A stretch of DNA of 64,000 nt, from the NCBI GenBank assembly GCA_963664465.2, contig CAXXSU010000002.1:186001-250000 (forward strand), in the 5' to 3' direction. Positions within the stretch are counted from its first letter, which is position 1, and each line of letters opens with the position of its first letter. Positions 43,907-52,526 of this stretch are shown here, piece by piece. The translations under genes and the position numbers were made by a program. The notes below the pieces were generated by a model. The model did no database searches. It had not been told where the DNA came from and worked only from the letters and a program-made list of their open reading frames with translations. The stretch is from CAVOAK01 sp963664465 (GTDB lineage Bacteria; Pseudomonadota; Alphaproteobacteria; UBA8366; CAVOAK01).

Positions 43907-44410
43907 TCATTTTGAAATAGCGATCAGCCCGATTAGTGCGCCTATTAGGCAGGTAGATGCGGCGATGATACCGCTCAAAACCACTAGCCAACTTTGAATG
44001 CGTTCGCGTCGCCCCTTTTCATAATCGTAGATTGCGGTCCTCAATGCCGCATGGGCAGGCAATGCCAGGCGCCAGCGTCCCGTTACGCCAGATTCTTCCC
44101 AATCGCCGCTTTTCATATCAAATGGCGGAATTGGAAGAAGATATCGTTCAGCCTTAATTGTTAGATGCCAAAACTGCAATGTGAGAATTTGATCATCAAA
44201 ATACAACTCCTTGATATGTGCGTCATGCATTAGAGAATCGAGTTCATTGTGGTCTGCGCACGCCTTCTTAGCTTCTTCGATAAGTTTATTGTCTGCATCA
44301 CCAGTACGCTTCTTCGCATCCTGCAACTTTCGCAGTTTGCAGTAGTGAGAAAGCCCATCCCACATCGCTCGTTTGATGAGTTGGGAAAGGCTCAACAGCC
44401 TGCTAAACAT
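43907..44410 (-). CDS. Hypothetical membrane-associated protein
   Basis: 167 residues, no family recognised. A charged coiled-coil-like N-terminal half (KLQDAKKRTGDADNKLIEEAKKAC) is followed by a soluble stretch and a C-terminal hydrophobic segment (SWLVVLSGIIAASTCLIGAL) suggesting one or two membrane helices at the end. Such tail-anchored small proteins are common in mobile regions. It starts beside a decayed JmjC/cupin gene on the other strand. Confidence 0.5.
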   Translation of the reverse strand: MFSRLLSLSQLIKRAMWDGLSHYCKLRKLQDAKKRTGDADNKLIEEAKKACADHNELDSLMHDAHIKELYFDDQILTLQFWHLTIKAERYLLPIPPFDMKSGDWEESGVTGRWRLALPAHAALRTAIYDYEKGRRERIQSWLVVLSGIIAASTCLIGALIGLIAISK

Positions 44411-44423
44411 GTCGGCCGTATGG

Positions 44424-45540
44424 ACATCAGCGTCTCTGATTCCGCTCGTGATCGACGGCGATATGGTGCCAGCCGGCCGCTACTGCGGTCCAGCATTGGA
44501 CGCCGAAGGAAGGCCTCAGCAACGACCAGACGCCGAGCTCGTGACCGCACTGCTCCGCCGAGGGGCCTCGTTGGTCGCGAACTACATCGACACGTTGACC
44601 CCTGAACCCGAAGGCGGCGTTCTCGGACACACTCGAGGCCGCGCTGGCTGGCAAGGTTCAAGCGAACCTCTATTGTTCGCGGGGCGAGCGGCGTGCGTTC
44701 CGCACTCATTTTGACACCCACGACGTCTACGCCGTTTACGCCGCCGGCGAGAAGGACTGGCGGATCTACGAGGGGCGTCTTGAAAACCCGATCTCCCATC
44801 CGAGCTTCAAGAATTTCGGCCAGGAGTATCACGACAAACACAGGGGGCAGGTCGCGACCGAGGTCACGATGCGGCCGGGAGATCTGCTCTACATACCGCG
44901 CGGCCAATATCACGACGCGCTCGCAAGCTCCGAGGGCACAATCCACGTTCAGGGGGCTGTCGGCCGAGGTCTGCGTGCCGATCAGCTTACATCGGGCCAA
45001 TATCTGGACTCGGGGCAAGCTCCTCACAATGTTTCCTTCGGCCTCTCCGCAGTTGTCGGGCTGGACTTTCTCACAATGCTGTACGACCAAGCCATGCTGT
45101 ACGACCAAGCCATCGCGGACCCCCTCTTTCGGACGAATGTGCCACAGCCGACAGAGGGTGAAGCGGCGAAAACGGAGTATCTCGCCAAATTGGGCGACTG
45201 CGTGGCAGAGGTTGCGCGGCAACCCGCGACTCACGAGAGTTTTGGGGAGCATAGGCGTGAATTTCGCCACTACCGCGGCGGATTCGCGCTTCCGGTCGAC
45301 GAGGCAGCATACCACTATCGAGTCGGCGCCAAAGGCCTCTGCATAGAGCAACGCGTTAGCGATTAGTTCCTGACAAGCAAGAAAGGCGCAGTGCCGATTC
45401 CCACGGGCTTCGAGTCTCATGTCCGCTGGGTAATCGAGCACAAGCATTTCTCGAGCGAGGAGTTCTGCACGGCGTTTCCCGAGACGCCCGCCGCAGGCCG
45501 TGAAAACTTGCTGCGGGACCTGTCGGCTATGATAAGGTGA
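44424..45540 (+). pseudogene. JmjC/cupin-4 type oxygenase, decayed
   Basis: Remnant of a JmjC-like ribosomal-oxygenase-family gene. The first part (IPLVIDGDMVPAGRYCG, GASLVANYIDTL) is in one frame to about 44615. The rest (TLEAALAGKVQANLYCSRGE, the metal-binding HFDTHDVYAVYAAGEKDWRIY, and PGDLLYIPRGQYHDALAS) continues in another, so one indel has occurred near 44615. A TAG at 45364-45366 then interrupts the frame, which continues with C-terminal-domain sequence (GFESHVRWVIEHKHF) to TGA 45540. No start is identifiable. Confidence 0.75.
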
Positions 45541-45733
45541 TCCAGCAGATTTAGGGCGCACGCCCCCATCTGGTCATGGTCCGTCGCTGGCTGTTGCAAA
45601 ACTGTCACATCGAGGGAAATTCGTAATTGGTTTTGTGTTTAGGCATTGCGTTGCCGGCGCGCGTAAATTCAAATACCAATGACGCTCATAGGTATATGGC
45701 GCAAACGCTTACTCTTGGAGGCTTAGAAAACTT

Positions 45734-46926
45734 ATGAAAAAGGAACTGTTGGGCAGTACGATTATAGTTGCGTCCACTCTGCTGTTCGCGATGCCCGTCG
45801 CTGCGGCGGAGAAACCGACCATTTCATTTTCAGGCTATACCCGGGCCGAAGTCAGTTTCGTCGACCAGGATCTCGATGTCGGCCGCAAACGTGGCTACCA
45901 TTTTGAGACCGACGAAAACTATCTGAACTGGACGGCTAAAGGTACGGCCGATAACGGTTTGACCTACTCAGCCACGGCTAAGATGGAGTTCAACGGTGCG
46001 GGTAGAGGCCAAGCGGGGGGTACGATTCGCGGCAAGGATACGATTGGTACCGACGAAGCCTACCTAACCTTCGGCGGGGAGTGGGGCACGGTGGTGATGG
46101 GCGACGATGACGGCGCCGACGACATTATGATGGTCGGTGGCTACTCGCTCCTGACCGCAGGCTTCGGCTATGACGGTGGATATGGTTCGTCAGTCAACTT
46201 CAGTTCTGGGGGTAGCGGCGCGCAAGTATTCGCAAGTCTTGTGGGCGACACGGGCGACGCGACCAAGGTGAGCTACTTCACGCCGCGTTGGAATGGCTTG
46301 CAGTTGGGTGCCAGTTGGACGCCGGACTCGGGCCATACGTTCGATGAAGGCCTGGGTGGAAGTAATGACAACGACGGGAGCCGTGAGAACAATCTGGGCC
46401 TTGGTATAAACTACAACCAGACGCACGGAGATGTCGGCATCAAGTTCGGCGCCACTTATGGTACTGGCGAGTTCGAAGATACAGCCGCGGTTACGGGCGC
46501 ATCGGACACGGAGCAAAAGCTGCCGCATCCGGGGGGGACAAGGAAGACATCTCTGCTTGGTCCATTGGCGGCAACATCAGCTACGCCGGTTTTTCGGCTG
46601 GCGTGGGCCATGGTGACAGCGGCGATTCGGGATGCGCGAAATCCAAACCGCTGTGCGACGCAGGCGAATGGTGGGACATTGCCGTCCAATACAAGTTTGG
46701 CACGACCACGGTCGCCACTGGCTTTCTTACCAGCGAGGGTAATCCGGGAGGGGACGTATCGGATACCGAGATCGACGTTTGGACGCTGGGCGTAAGCCAT
46801 AACTTTTCGTCGGCGCCCGGTCTTCGGGCATGGGCTGAGATCACAAACTATCAAATTGATCGTGAAGGCGAGAATAAAGACAACGATGCCAATTACTTCA
46901 TGATCGGTACGCAAGTCGCATTTTAA
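45734..46926 (+). pseudogene. Outer-membrane porin with a one-base frameshift in a G7 tract
   Basis: Porin with a clear signal peptide (MKKELLGSTIIVASTLLFAMPVAAAEKPT) and beta-barrel features (GYTRAEVSFVDQDLDVG, EDD/ENN-rich loops), ending FMIGTQVAF. After HPGG at the G7 tract (46531-46537) the frame shifts; with one extra G the sequence reads PGGDKEDISAWSIGGNISYAGF, matching the other porin copy. As written, the first frame ends at 46795 without the barrel end. A GGAGG-type ribosome-binding site precedes the ATG. Either a phase-variable or a recently broken gene, or a base-call error. Confidence 0.85.
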
Positions 46927-47075
46927 TTGGGATAATGGACTAAAGAGCCCCTTTCATGGTTTAATGCTATAACCTCCAGTGAAAGTGGTTCTTCGAAGGG
47001 GCAGCTGATCGCTGCTCCTTCTCCTTGTTGGGTTAAAGCTCCTTTTCAAGAGTACGTCGCGGGTCTCGCGCCAGT
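46894..47075. repeat. Inverted repeat, right arm (with 43563-43743)
   Basis: Complementary in inverted orientation to 43563-43743, covering the porin end, the hairpin region and the end of the GNAT-like copy. Confidence 0.88.
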
Positions 47076-47161
47076 TTGAAGCTATCCAACCAGATTCGCA
47101 TCGCATCGTCGGGGGGCTCCAAGTGCAATCCAAGCGTTTCCGGGTCTACCGGGACGCTCAT
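47033..47161 (-). pseudogene. Internally deleted copy of the phage-type GNAT-like gene
   Basis: A 42-residue frame: MSVPVDPETLGLHLEPPDDA, MRIWLDSFK joined directly to LARDPRRTLEKEL. The first 29 residues match the start and the last 13 the end of the protein at 43194-43604; about 95 internal residues are missing. Confidence 0.8.
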
Positions 47162-47221
47162 GTCTTCCTCAAGCGCGCCTTGGAAGGTTTATAATTAGGG
47201 GAATTATATTGGCCTGCCCCC

Positions 47222-48699
47222 TTAACAGCCCGTTGAAAAAGGCGTCATTGACCGGGTTTCACGCCACGGCGAAGCATATCGCGGCGAAGGCGGTTTCGCC
47301 ATCCTCCGAGACGATGAGGACGATCTGAACGACCAGGACGGCTCCAGCGGGCGTAACAAGCACGAACAAGGCGCCAATTCCGCCCGCCACGGCCTCCTTC
47401 GGGGTGCCGGCGCCGATGAGTTGGCGCATCAGCAACGATAGGTTGTGGCCGGCGACGTGAAGCAGGTATCGCTTGTGCACGTTCTCGCGGCCCCGAAGCC
47501 AGGTCCGGCGCATACCGCCGCGATCGAGGTTGTGGGCAAAGGAGCGCTCGACGATCTCGGCGCGCAGCTTGAAGGCTTCCCTGGCCACCCCCGATAACAG
47601 CCGGGTCCGGTTGTTGGTGACCGCCCGGCGAGCCGCATCATCTCCGTGCCAGCGCGCAAAACCCTTCTGCTTGGGCTCGGAGATCCGGCTCTTCCAGGGG
47701 CCGTCGTCGAGCGCCTTCAAGACCAACCGTGAGTGGTAGCCCTTATCGGTCACACATTCGGCCGGATCTTCGGCCGTCGGCGCCACATCCACCGCCTCGA
47801 GGTTTGCCTCGGCCGCCGCCAGGGTCTTGGGAAGCGTTGTCGTATCGCCCTCGTCGGCCGGGTGCAGCTCCGCCGCCACCACCGCGCCGGTGTCCAGATC
47901 CACCGCGTGCTCGGGCTTGTAGGCCAGGTGCGTGGTGCCGTCCTTCATCTTGGCGATCTTGGCCTCGGGGTCGCTCCTGGAAACCCAGTCCTGGTTCGAG
48001 AGCTTCTTGCCCTTGCGCTTGCGGTCCAGACGCGCCAGGTCCTCAGCCGTGGGTGTCTCGATACCGCTCTCCTGGGCCAAGCGCTCCAGCATCCCCCGGT
48101 AACCCTCGCCCGTGTCCCTCCGCACGATGTTGCGCAGCGCCGCGTTGGCCTCCATGGTCGAGGCATCCACCCCGATGCGCTCGCCCTTCACCAGACCCGC
48201 CTCGGCGATCAGCGCCAGGACCCAGTCAAACACCGCCGTGTGGACTTCATGGGGCAGGCGCGCGCGGGTCCGTGACAGCCAGGAATGGTCCGGCACCCGT
48301 TCCCGCATCTCCAACAGCAGGAACTCCCGTAGCGACAGGGAATCCGAGCAGCGCCACTCCAGCCCACGCTCAGAGTCGATACCCTCGAAGTAGCCCACCA
48401 GGTGCATACGGAAGTAGCGCCCGGGTGGCACCGAAGGCGCCCCCATCCTGGCCGCGTAATAGGGCTGGCAGACCGCCTCGGCGAAGCCGTCGAAGCCGCC
48501 CTCGATCAGTACCAACTGCAGGCGGTCGTAAAATACATGACCAGGCGAGCGCGGCATCTCCGACCAGCTCACCATCAAGTCCCCCTGACGATCCTTCTGC
48601 TGTCCCATCGCCATCAGCGAACCCCCCTTCAGGCCAGGACACCAGAGAATCAGACCATGCCGACTTCGTCCAGGGAAGACTTCGTCAACGGGCTGTTAA
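47222..48699 (-). mobile_element. IS5/IS1182-type element, copy 2
   Basis: Terminal repeats TTAACAGCCCGTTGA (from 47222) and its complement ending at 48699. Near-identical to copy 1 at 40786-42262 but inverted. No direct repeat is seen at its flanks. Confidence 0.9.
47259..48614 (-). CDS. IS5/IS1182-type DDE transposase, copy 2
   Basis: 451 residues, apparently intact, identical to copy 1 by eye except HEVHTA for HEVRTA (a CGC to CAC change). The high identity points to recent transposition or to homogenisation between copies. Confidence 0.9.
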   Translation of the reverse strand: MAMGQQKDRQGDLMVSWSEMPRSPGHVFYDRLQLVLIEGGFDGFAEAVCQPYYAARMGAPSVPPGRYFRMHLVGYFEGIDSERGLEWRCSDSLSLREFLLLEMRERVPDHSWLSRTRARLPHEVHTAVFDWVLALIAEAGLVKGERIGVDASTMEANAALRNIVRRDTGEGYRGMLERLAQESGIETPTAEDLARLDRKRKGKKLSNQDWVSRSDPEAKIAKMKDGTTHLAYKPEHAVDLDTGAVVAAELHPADEGDTTTLPKTLAAAEANLEAVDVAPTAEDPAECVTDKGYHSRLVLKALDDGPWKSRISEPKQKGFARWHGDDAARRAVTNNRTRLLSGVAREAFKLRAEIVERSFAHNLDRGGMRRTWLRGRENVHKRYLLHVAGHNLSLLMRQLIGAGTPKEAVAGGIGALFVLVTPAGAVLVVQIVLIVSEDGETAFAAICFAVA

Positions 48700-48711
48700 G
48701 TGGTCCACTTC

Positions 48712-48915
48712 CTATGAGAGGGTTGGGCGCGGGTTGAGTTGAAGGGCCGACCGTAGCCCACCAACAGCATAGGTCGGCCCTTTAACGTTGGGCAAGACCG
48801 GTTCCGGCGCCGGCGGCCTGTATCCGAGCGAACTGTGTGGTCGGATCGCGTTGTCGTGTTGGCGCCATCGTTTGATCTGCACTTTGGCCTCCGTCAATGT
48901 GTAGAAGAATGGAAT
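48712..48915 (-). pseudogene. IS3-type orfB, C-terminal remnant
   Basis: About 65 residues of an IS3-family integrase-like transposase: FYTLTEAKVQIKRWRQHDNA, IRPHSSLGYRPPAPEPVLPN. It closely resembles the C-terminus of the other IS3 orfB at 52133-52510. The 5' part is absent; bases 48916-49157 contain only non-coding sequence (a GGCGGAGGG-rich stretch and a possible short MKTIRTVVG start) before the next IS3 element. Confidence 0.8.
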
Positions 48916-49157
48916 GGACGTATGTGGACGCCCCCATCGCCTCCCTCTTCTTACGGGGCGGCGGAGGGTGAAGGTGGACCCTCACGGGCCGACGTCATCA
49001 AAGTGCCAAGTTGGAAGAGCGAGCTCTTCACAGGCAAACCGGAGGGTCCAAGATGAAGACTATCAGAACGGTCGTCGGCGTATGGAGTGCCCCCCTAGAA
49101 GTGGTCCAAGTTTATTAGGAGAGTTGGCGCATTTTGTTGCCTCGAAAGGAGGACAAA

Positions 49158-49436
49158 ATGAGCTGCAAACGTTATTCACCCGAGCAAATCATCAACATCC
49201 TGCGGGAAGCCGAAGTTCGGATCTCCCAAGGCCGGCGGACGGGCGAGGTCTGTCGTGGGCTGGGTATTTCGGAACAGAGCTACTATCGCTGGCGCCAGGA
49301 GTACGGCGGTCTTCGCGTTGATCAGGCCAAACGCCTGAAGGAGCTTGAGAAGGAGAACAGCCGTTTCCGCAAGGCGGTCTCCGACTTGACGCTGGACAAG
49401 CTGATCCTCAAAGAAGTGCTTGAGGGAAACTCCTAA
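49158..49436 (+). CDS. IS3-type orfA
   Basis: 92-residue helix-turn-helix protein (MSCKRYSPEQIINILREAEV, RTGEVCRGLGISEQSYYRWR, leucine-zipper-like AKRLKELEKENSRFRKA) with a GGAGG ribosome-binding site. It is the N-terminal ORF of an IS3 element whose orfB follows but is disrupted. Confidence 0.88.
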   Translation: MSCKRYSPEQIINILREAEVRISQGRRTGEVCRGLGISEQSYYRWRQEYGGLRVDQAKRLKELEKENSRFRKAVSDLTLDKLILKEVLEGNS

Positions 49437-49687
49437 GCCCCGCCCGCCGCCGGCACCGCATCGATCATCTCCAAGCGGATCTGGTTATCTCGGAACGACG
49501 GGCTTGCTTGGTCATTGGCCAGCATCGCTCGACCCAACGTCGGCGTCCTCGTGGCCGAGATGACGAAGCGGCACTGACGGCTGCGATCATCCGCCTGGCG
49601 ATTGCAGTATGGCCGATACGGCTATCGACGCATCACAGCGTTGCTGAGGGCCGAAGGCTGGAATGTGAACGCCAGGCGGGTTCAACG

Positions 49688-49705
49688 GTCGACATATATG
49701 TCGAC
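49688..49705. repeat. 18-bp palindrome inside the IS3 orfB remnant
   Basis: GTCGACATATATGTCGAC is self-complementary over 18 bases. Relative to intact IS3 orfB sequence it looks like a small insertion between the codons for RVQR and the following GLKVPQ segment. Confidence 0.6.
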
Positions 49706-49958
49706 GGCGGCGGGAGGGGCTGAAGGTCCCCCAAAAGCAACCCTGTCAATTGCGACTGAAAATTTCCCACTTTTGTCGATCGAAAATTTCTCACTTTGAG
49801 CGTGGGGTCGTACCCCCAGACGCAGTGTTTGGGGGTACGGACTTGGTCGAGCTGTAGGTAACCGGGTTGGCGCAGCGACCGCCAAGAGTCTGGCGGCGAC
49901 AACCCGGTTATCCACAGCGGGCGGGTGTCACCGCTCCTGTCTCCGTTTGAGTCGGCGA

Positions 49959-50756
49959 TCACTCGGCGGCTCTTTTCCTGCGTCGATCCGAGCCGGACTG
50001 CAGCAGGTTCTGATGATCCTTCATCCGATAGCTGTTGCCTCGGATGTTGACGATATGGCAGTGGTGCACAAGGCGGTCGATGAGAGCCGCCGCCAGCACC
50101 TCGTCGCCCAGCACGCCGCCCCAGTCCTCGAAACCCTTGTTCGACGTCAGCACAGTCGACGCCTTCTCGTGCCGGGCGTTGATGAGCTGGAAGAAGAGCA
50201 CGGCGCCGTCCTGGTTGACCGGCAGGTAGCCGATCTCGTCGACCACCAGCAGAGCCGGATGGGTGAGCACGCGCAGCCGCCGGGTCAGATTGCCGGCGGC
50301 CTTGGCTTCGGTGAGGGACTCGATCAGCCCCGCGAGCGTGCCGTAGTAGACGCGCCGGCCGGCCTCGGCCGCCGCGATCGCGAGGCTGATCGCCAAGTGC
50401 GTTTTCCCGACGCCTGGCGGGCCGAGCAGGATCACGTTCTCGCCGCGGTCCAGGAAGCCGAGCTCGTGCAAGCTCTCGACCTGCTCGCGCTTGATGCTGG
50501 GCTGGAAGGCGAAGTCGAACTGATCGAGCGTCTTCACAGCCGGCAGCCGCGAGGAGCGCATGGCGGTCTGGAGATGACGGTTGTTGCGCAGCACGATCTG
50601 GGCGTTCAGCAACTGCTCGATGGCCTCGGCCGCCGAGATCGTGCCGCCGTCGGCGTCCGAGAGGATACCGTCGACGGCCTCCAGCGCGCCCGGCATCTTG
50701 AGGTCCGCCAGCATTGCCCGCAGCCGGTCGCGCCGGGCCGGCGCCGGAGCGTTCAT
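49959..50756 (-). CDS. istB: IS21 transposition helper ATPase IstB
   Basis: 265-residue AAA+ helper: Walker A LLGPPGVGKTHLAISLAI, Walker B ALLVVDEIGYLPVNQDGAVL, N-terminal KMPGALEAVDGIL and C-terminal LIDRLVHHCHIVNIRG. Its ATG overlaps the istA stop codon by ATGA. Confidence 0.95.
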   Translation of the reverse strand: MNAPAPARRDRLRAMLADLKMPGALEAVDGILSDADGGTISAAEAIEQLLNAQIVLRNNRHLQTAMRSSRLPAVKTLDQFDFAFQPSIKREQVESLHELGFLDRGENVILLGPPGVGKTHLAISLAIAAAEAGRRVYYGTLAGLIESLTEAKAAGNLTRRLRVLTHPALLVVDEIGYLPVNQDGAVLFFQLINARHEKASTVLTSNKGFEDWGGVLGDEVLAAALIDRLVHHCHIVNIRGNSYRMKDHQNLLQSGSDRRRKRAAE

Positions 50757-51756
50757 TGCAGCGCCTCCGTATAGACACTAAGCGGTCGCCGCTCGACCTT
50801 CACGGTTGCCGGCAGTCGCCGCGGCGCGGGCGCCGGCGCATGCCGGACGCCGAGACGTCGATAGGGATGGTTCGCCAAGGGGAGAAGCACCGCCCGCTCG
50901 TCGCGCTCGAAGCGGTCGACAGGACGCTCCCCGCGGTCGTGGCATGCCGGCGGACGTTGGCTGTGCCCTCCAGCCAGCGCACGGCCTGCTCGTTGAGATC
51001 GTTGTCATTCGCAAACGAGCGGCCGTAGAAGAAGCTCTTGCGGATGTAGCGGATCGGGCGCTCCACTTTGCCCTTGGTCTGGGCCCGATAGGGTCGGCAC
51101 GAGCGCGGCATGAACCCCCAGTGCGCGGCGAACCGCAGGAACTCCTCGTTCAGCACCAGGCCGCCGCCGGCCCTGCGGTCGTCGGACAGCACCACGGCGC
51201 GCATCTGGTCGAACAGCAGCTCCTCCGGAACCCCACCGAACCGGTCGAAGCCGCTCTCCAGACCTTCCATCAGGACCGGCATGGTCTGCCGAGTATAGAA
51301 CTGCAGCCACCGCAGCCGGGAGTAGCCGAGGACGATCACCAGGGCATGGCGCCGGCCCCTGGGCAGCGTGAACGTACCGAAGTCCACCTGGCCCTGATGC
51401 CCCGCCGGCGTCTCGAACCGGACCAGCGCTTCAACCGGTTTGCGCGGTCGCGTCGCCCGCACGTAGTCGTTCACGCGAGAGTAGCAGCCCGGGTAGCCCG
51501 CAGCGCGGACCTCATCGAAAAGCCGCTTCGCCGACAGCTTCGGGAACGCCTCAAAACGGGCGTCGATGATTGCCTTGTAGGGGTCCAGCTTGTGGGCCAC
51601 CGGCGGACGGGGCGAATACCCTCGCGCACCGGCTGCCAGATCCCGATCCAGTTGGCCGGTATCGACCCAATTGTGGATCGTCCGACGATTCACCCCTAAC
51701 CGCCTCGACAGCTCCGCCTTCGAGACGCCCCGGTCCAGATAGTGCTTCAACAACAT
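50753..51756 (-). pseudogene. istA: IS21 transposase IstA, frameshifted near the C-terminus
   Basis: Integrase-like transposase. The frame from 51756 reads SKAELSRRLGVNRRTIHNWVDTGQLD (helix-turn-helix), GHQGQVDFGTFTLPRGRRH (first catalytic Asp), PYRAQTKGKVERPIRYIRKS (catalytic Glu region) and RWLEGTANVRRHAT. It then runs out of frame; shifting one base near 50930-50945 restores VDRFERDERAVLLPLANHPY to LSVYTEALQ and a stop overlapping istB. Only about the last 60 residues are affected. Confidence 0.85.
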
Positions 51757-52526
51757 CCTGATCTCCCATTTGTACGTCCGCGCACCGATCCCGTTCTGTT
51801 GGCAAAGCCAACAGAACGGCCTGATACGCCTTCAGCGACAAGCCCAAAGTGAGAAATTTTGGGTCGTTACAAATGGGAAATTTACGGTCGGTACCAACAA
51901 CCCAAGCGGGGCCGGCTCTGGCTCAATGACGGATCCTGCATCCGTCTCCGGCCCTGCTGGTCCAACCACGTCTGGTCCTACGACTTCGTCGAGGATCGCA
52001 CCCATGACGGACGGAAGATCCGCATGCTCACGGTGATCGATGAGTTCACCCGGCGATGTCTGGCGATTGTCGTAGACCGCAGGCTGAACTCGGACAACGT
52101 GCTGCAGTGCCTCACCGATCTCTTGACCCTGCATGGCCCCACCCGACCACATCCGGTCCGACAACGGGACAGAGTTCGCCGCAAACGCGCTCAGAAGCTG
52201 GCTCGACCGGATAGGGGTGAAGACCCTCTACATCGAGCCCGGATCACCCTGGGAGAACGGCGACAACGAGAGCTTCAACTCGAAGCTCCGCGATGAACTC
52301 CTCAACATGGAGATCTTCTACACACTGAAGGACGCTAAAATGCTGATCGAGCGATGGCGCCAGCACTACAACACCGTGCGGCCACACAACTCGCTCGGAT
52401 ACAGACCGCCGGCACCAGAAACGGTCTTGCCCAACGTTGACGGGCCGACCTACGCTGCGGAGGGGCTACGGTTGGCCTCTCAACTTAACCCGCGTCCGAC
52501 TCCCTCATGAGCTATACCCGAAAGTT

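Larger units (their letters stand above)
49744..51899 (-). mobile_element. IS21-type element inside IS3 orfB
   Basis: Ends TGTCAATTGCGACTG... (49744) and ...GGTACCAACA (51899), which share AAATTTCCCA in both terminal regions and repeated AATTTCTCACTTTG blocks. The target ACCC occurs on both sides (49740-49743, 51900-51903); rejoining the IS3 flanks there restores the orfB reading QKQPKRGRLW. 2156 bp. Confidence 0.9.
49437..52510 (+). pseudogene. IS3-type orfB, split by IS21 and frameshifted
   Basis: DDE transposase in pieces. Bases 49437-49743 carry the N-terminal region in shifted frames (ending RYGYRRITALLRAEGWNVNA). After the IS21 insertion (49744-51899) it resumes KRGRLWLNDGSCIRLRPCW, SYDFVEDRTHDGRKIRMLTV, then shifts frame near 52130 in a C-rich run, and ends in PDHIRSDNGTEFAANALRSW, the catalytic IRSDNGTEF motif, and HNSLGYRPPAPETVLPN. 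Confidence 0.85.

Noticed and set aside
40786..48699. Classical composite transposon with target duplication
   Set aside because: The outer flanks of the two IS copies show no shared direct repeat; only an inverted bracket is claimed.
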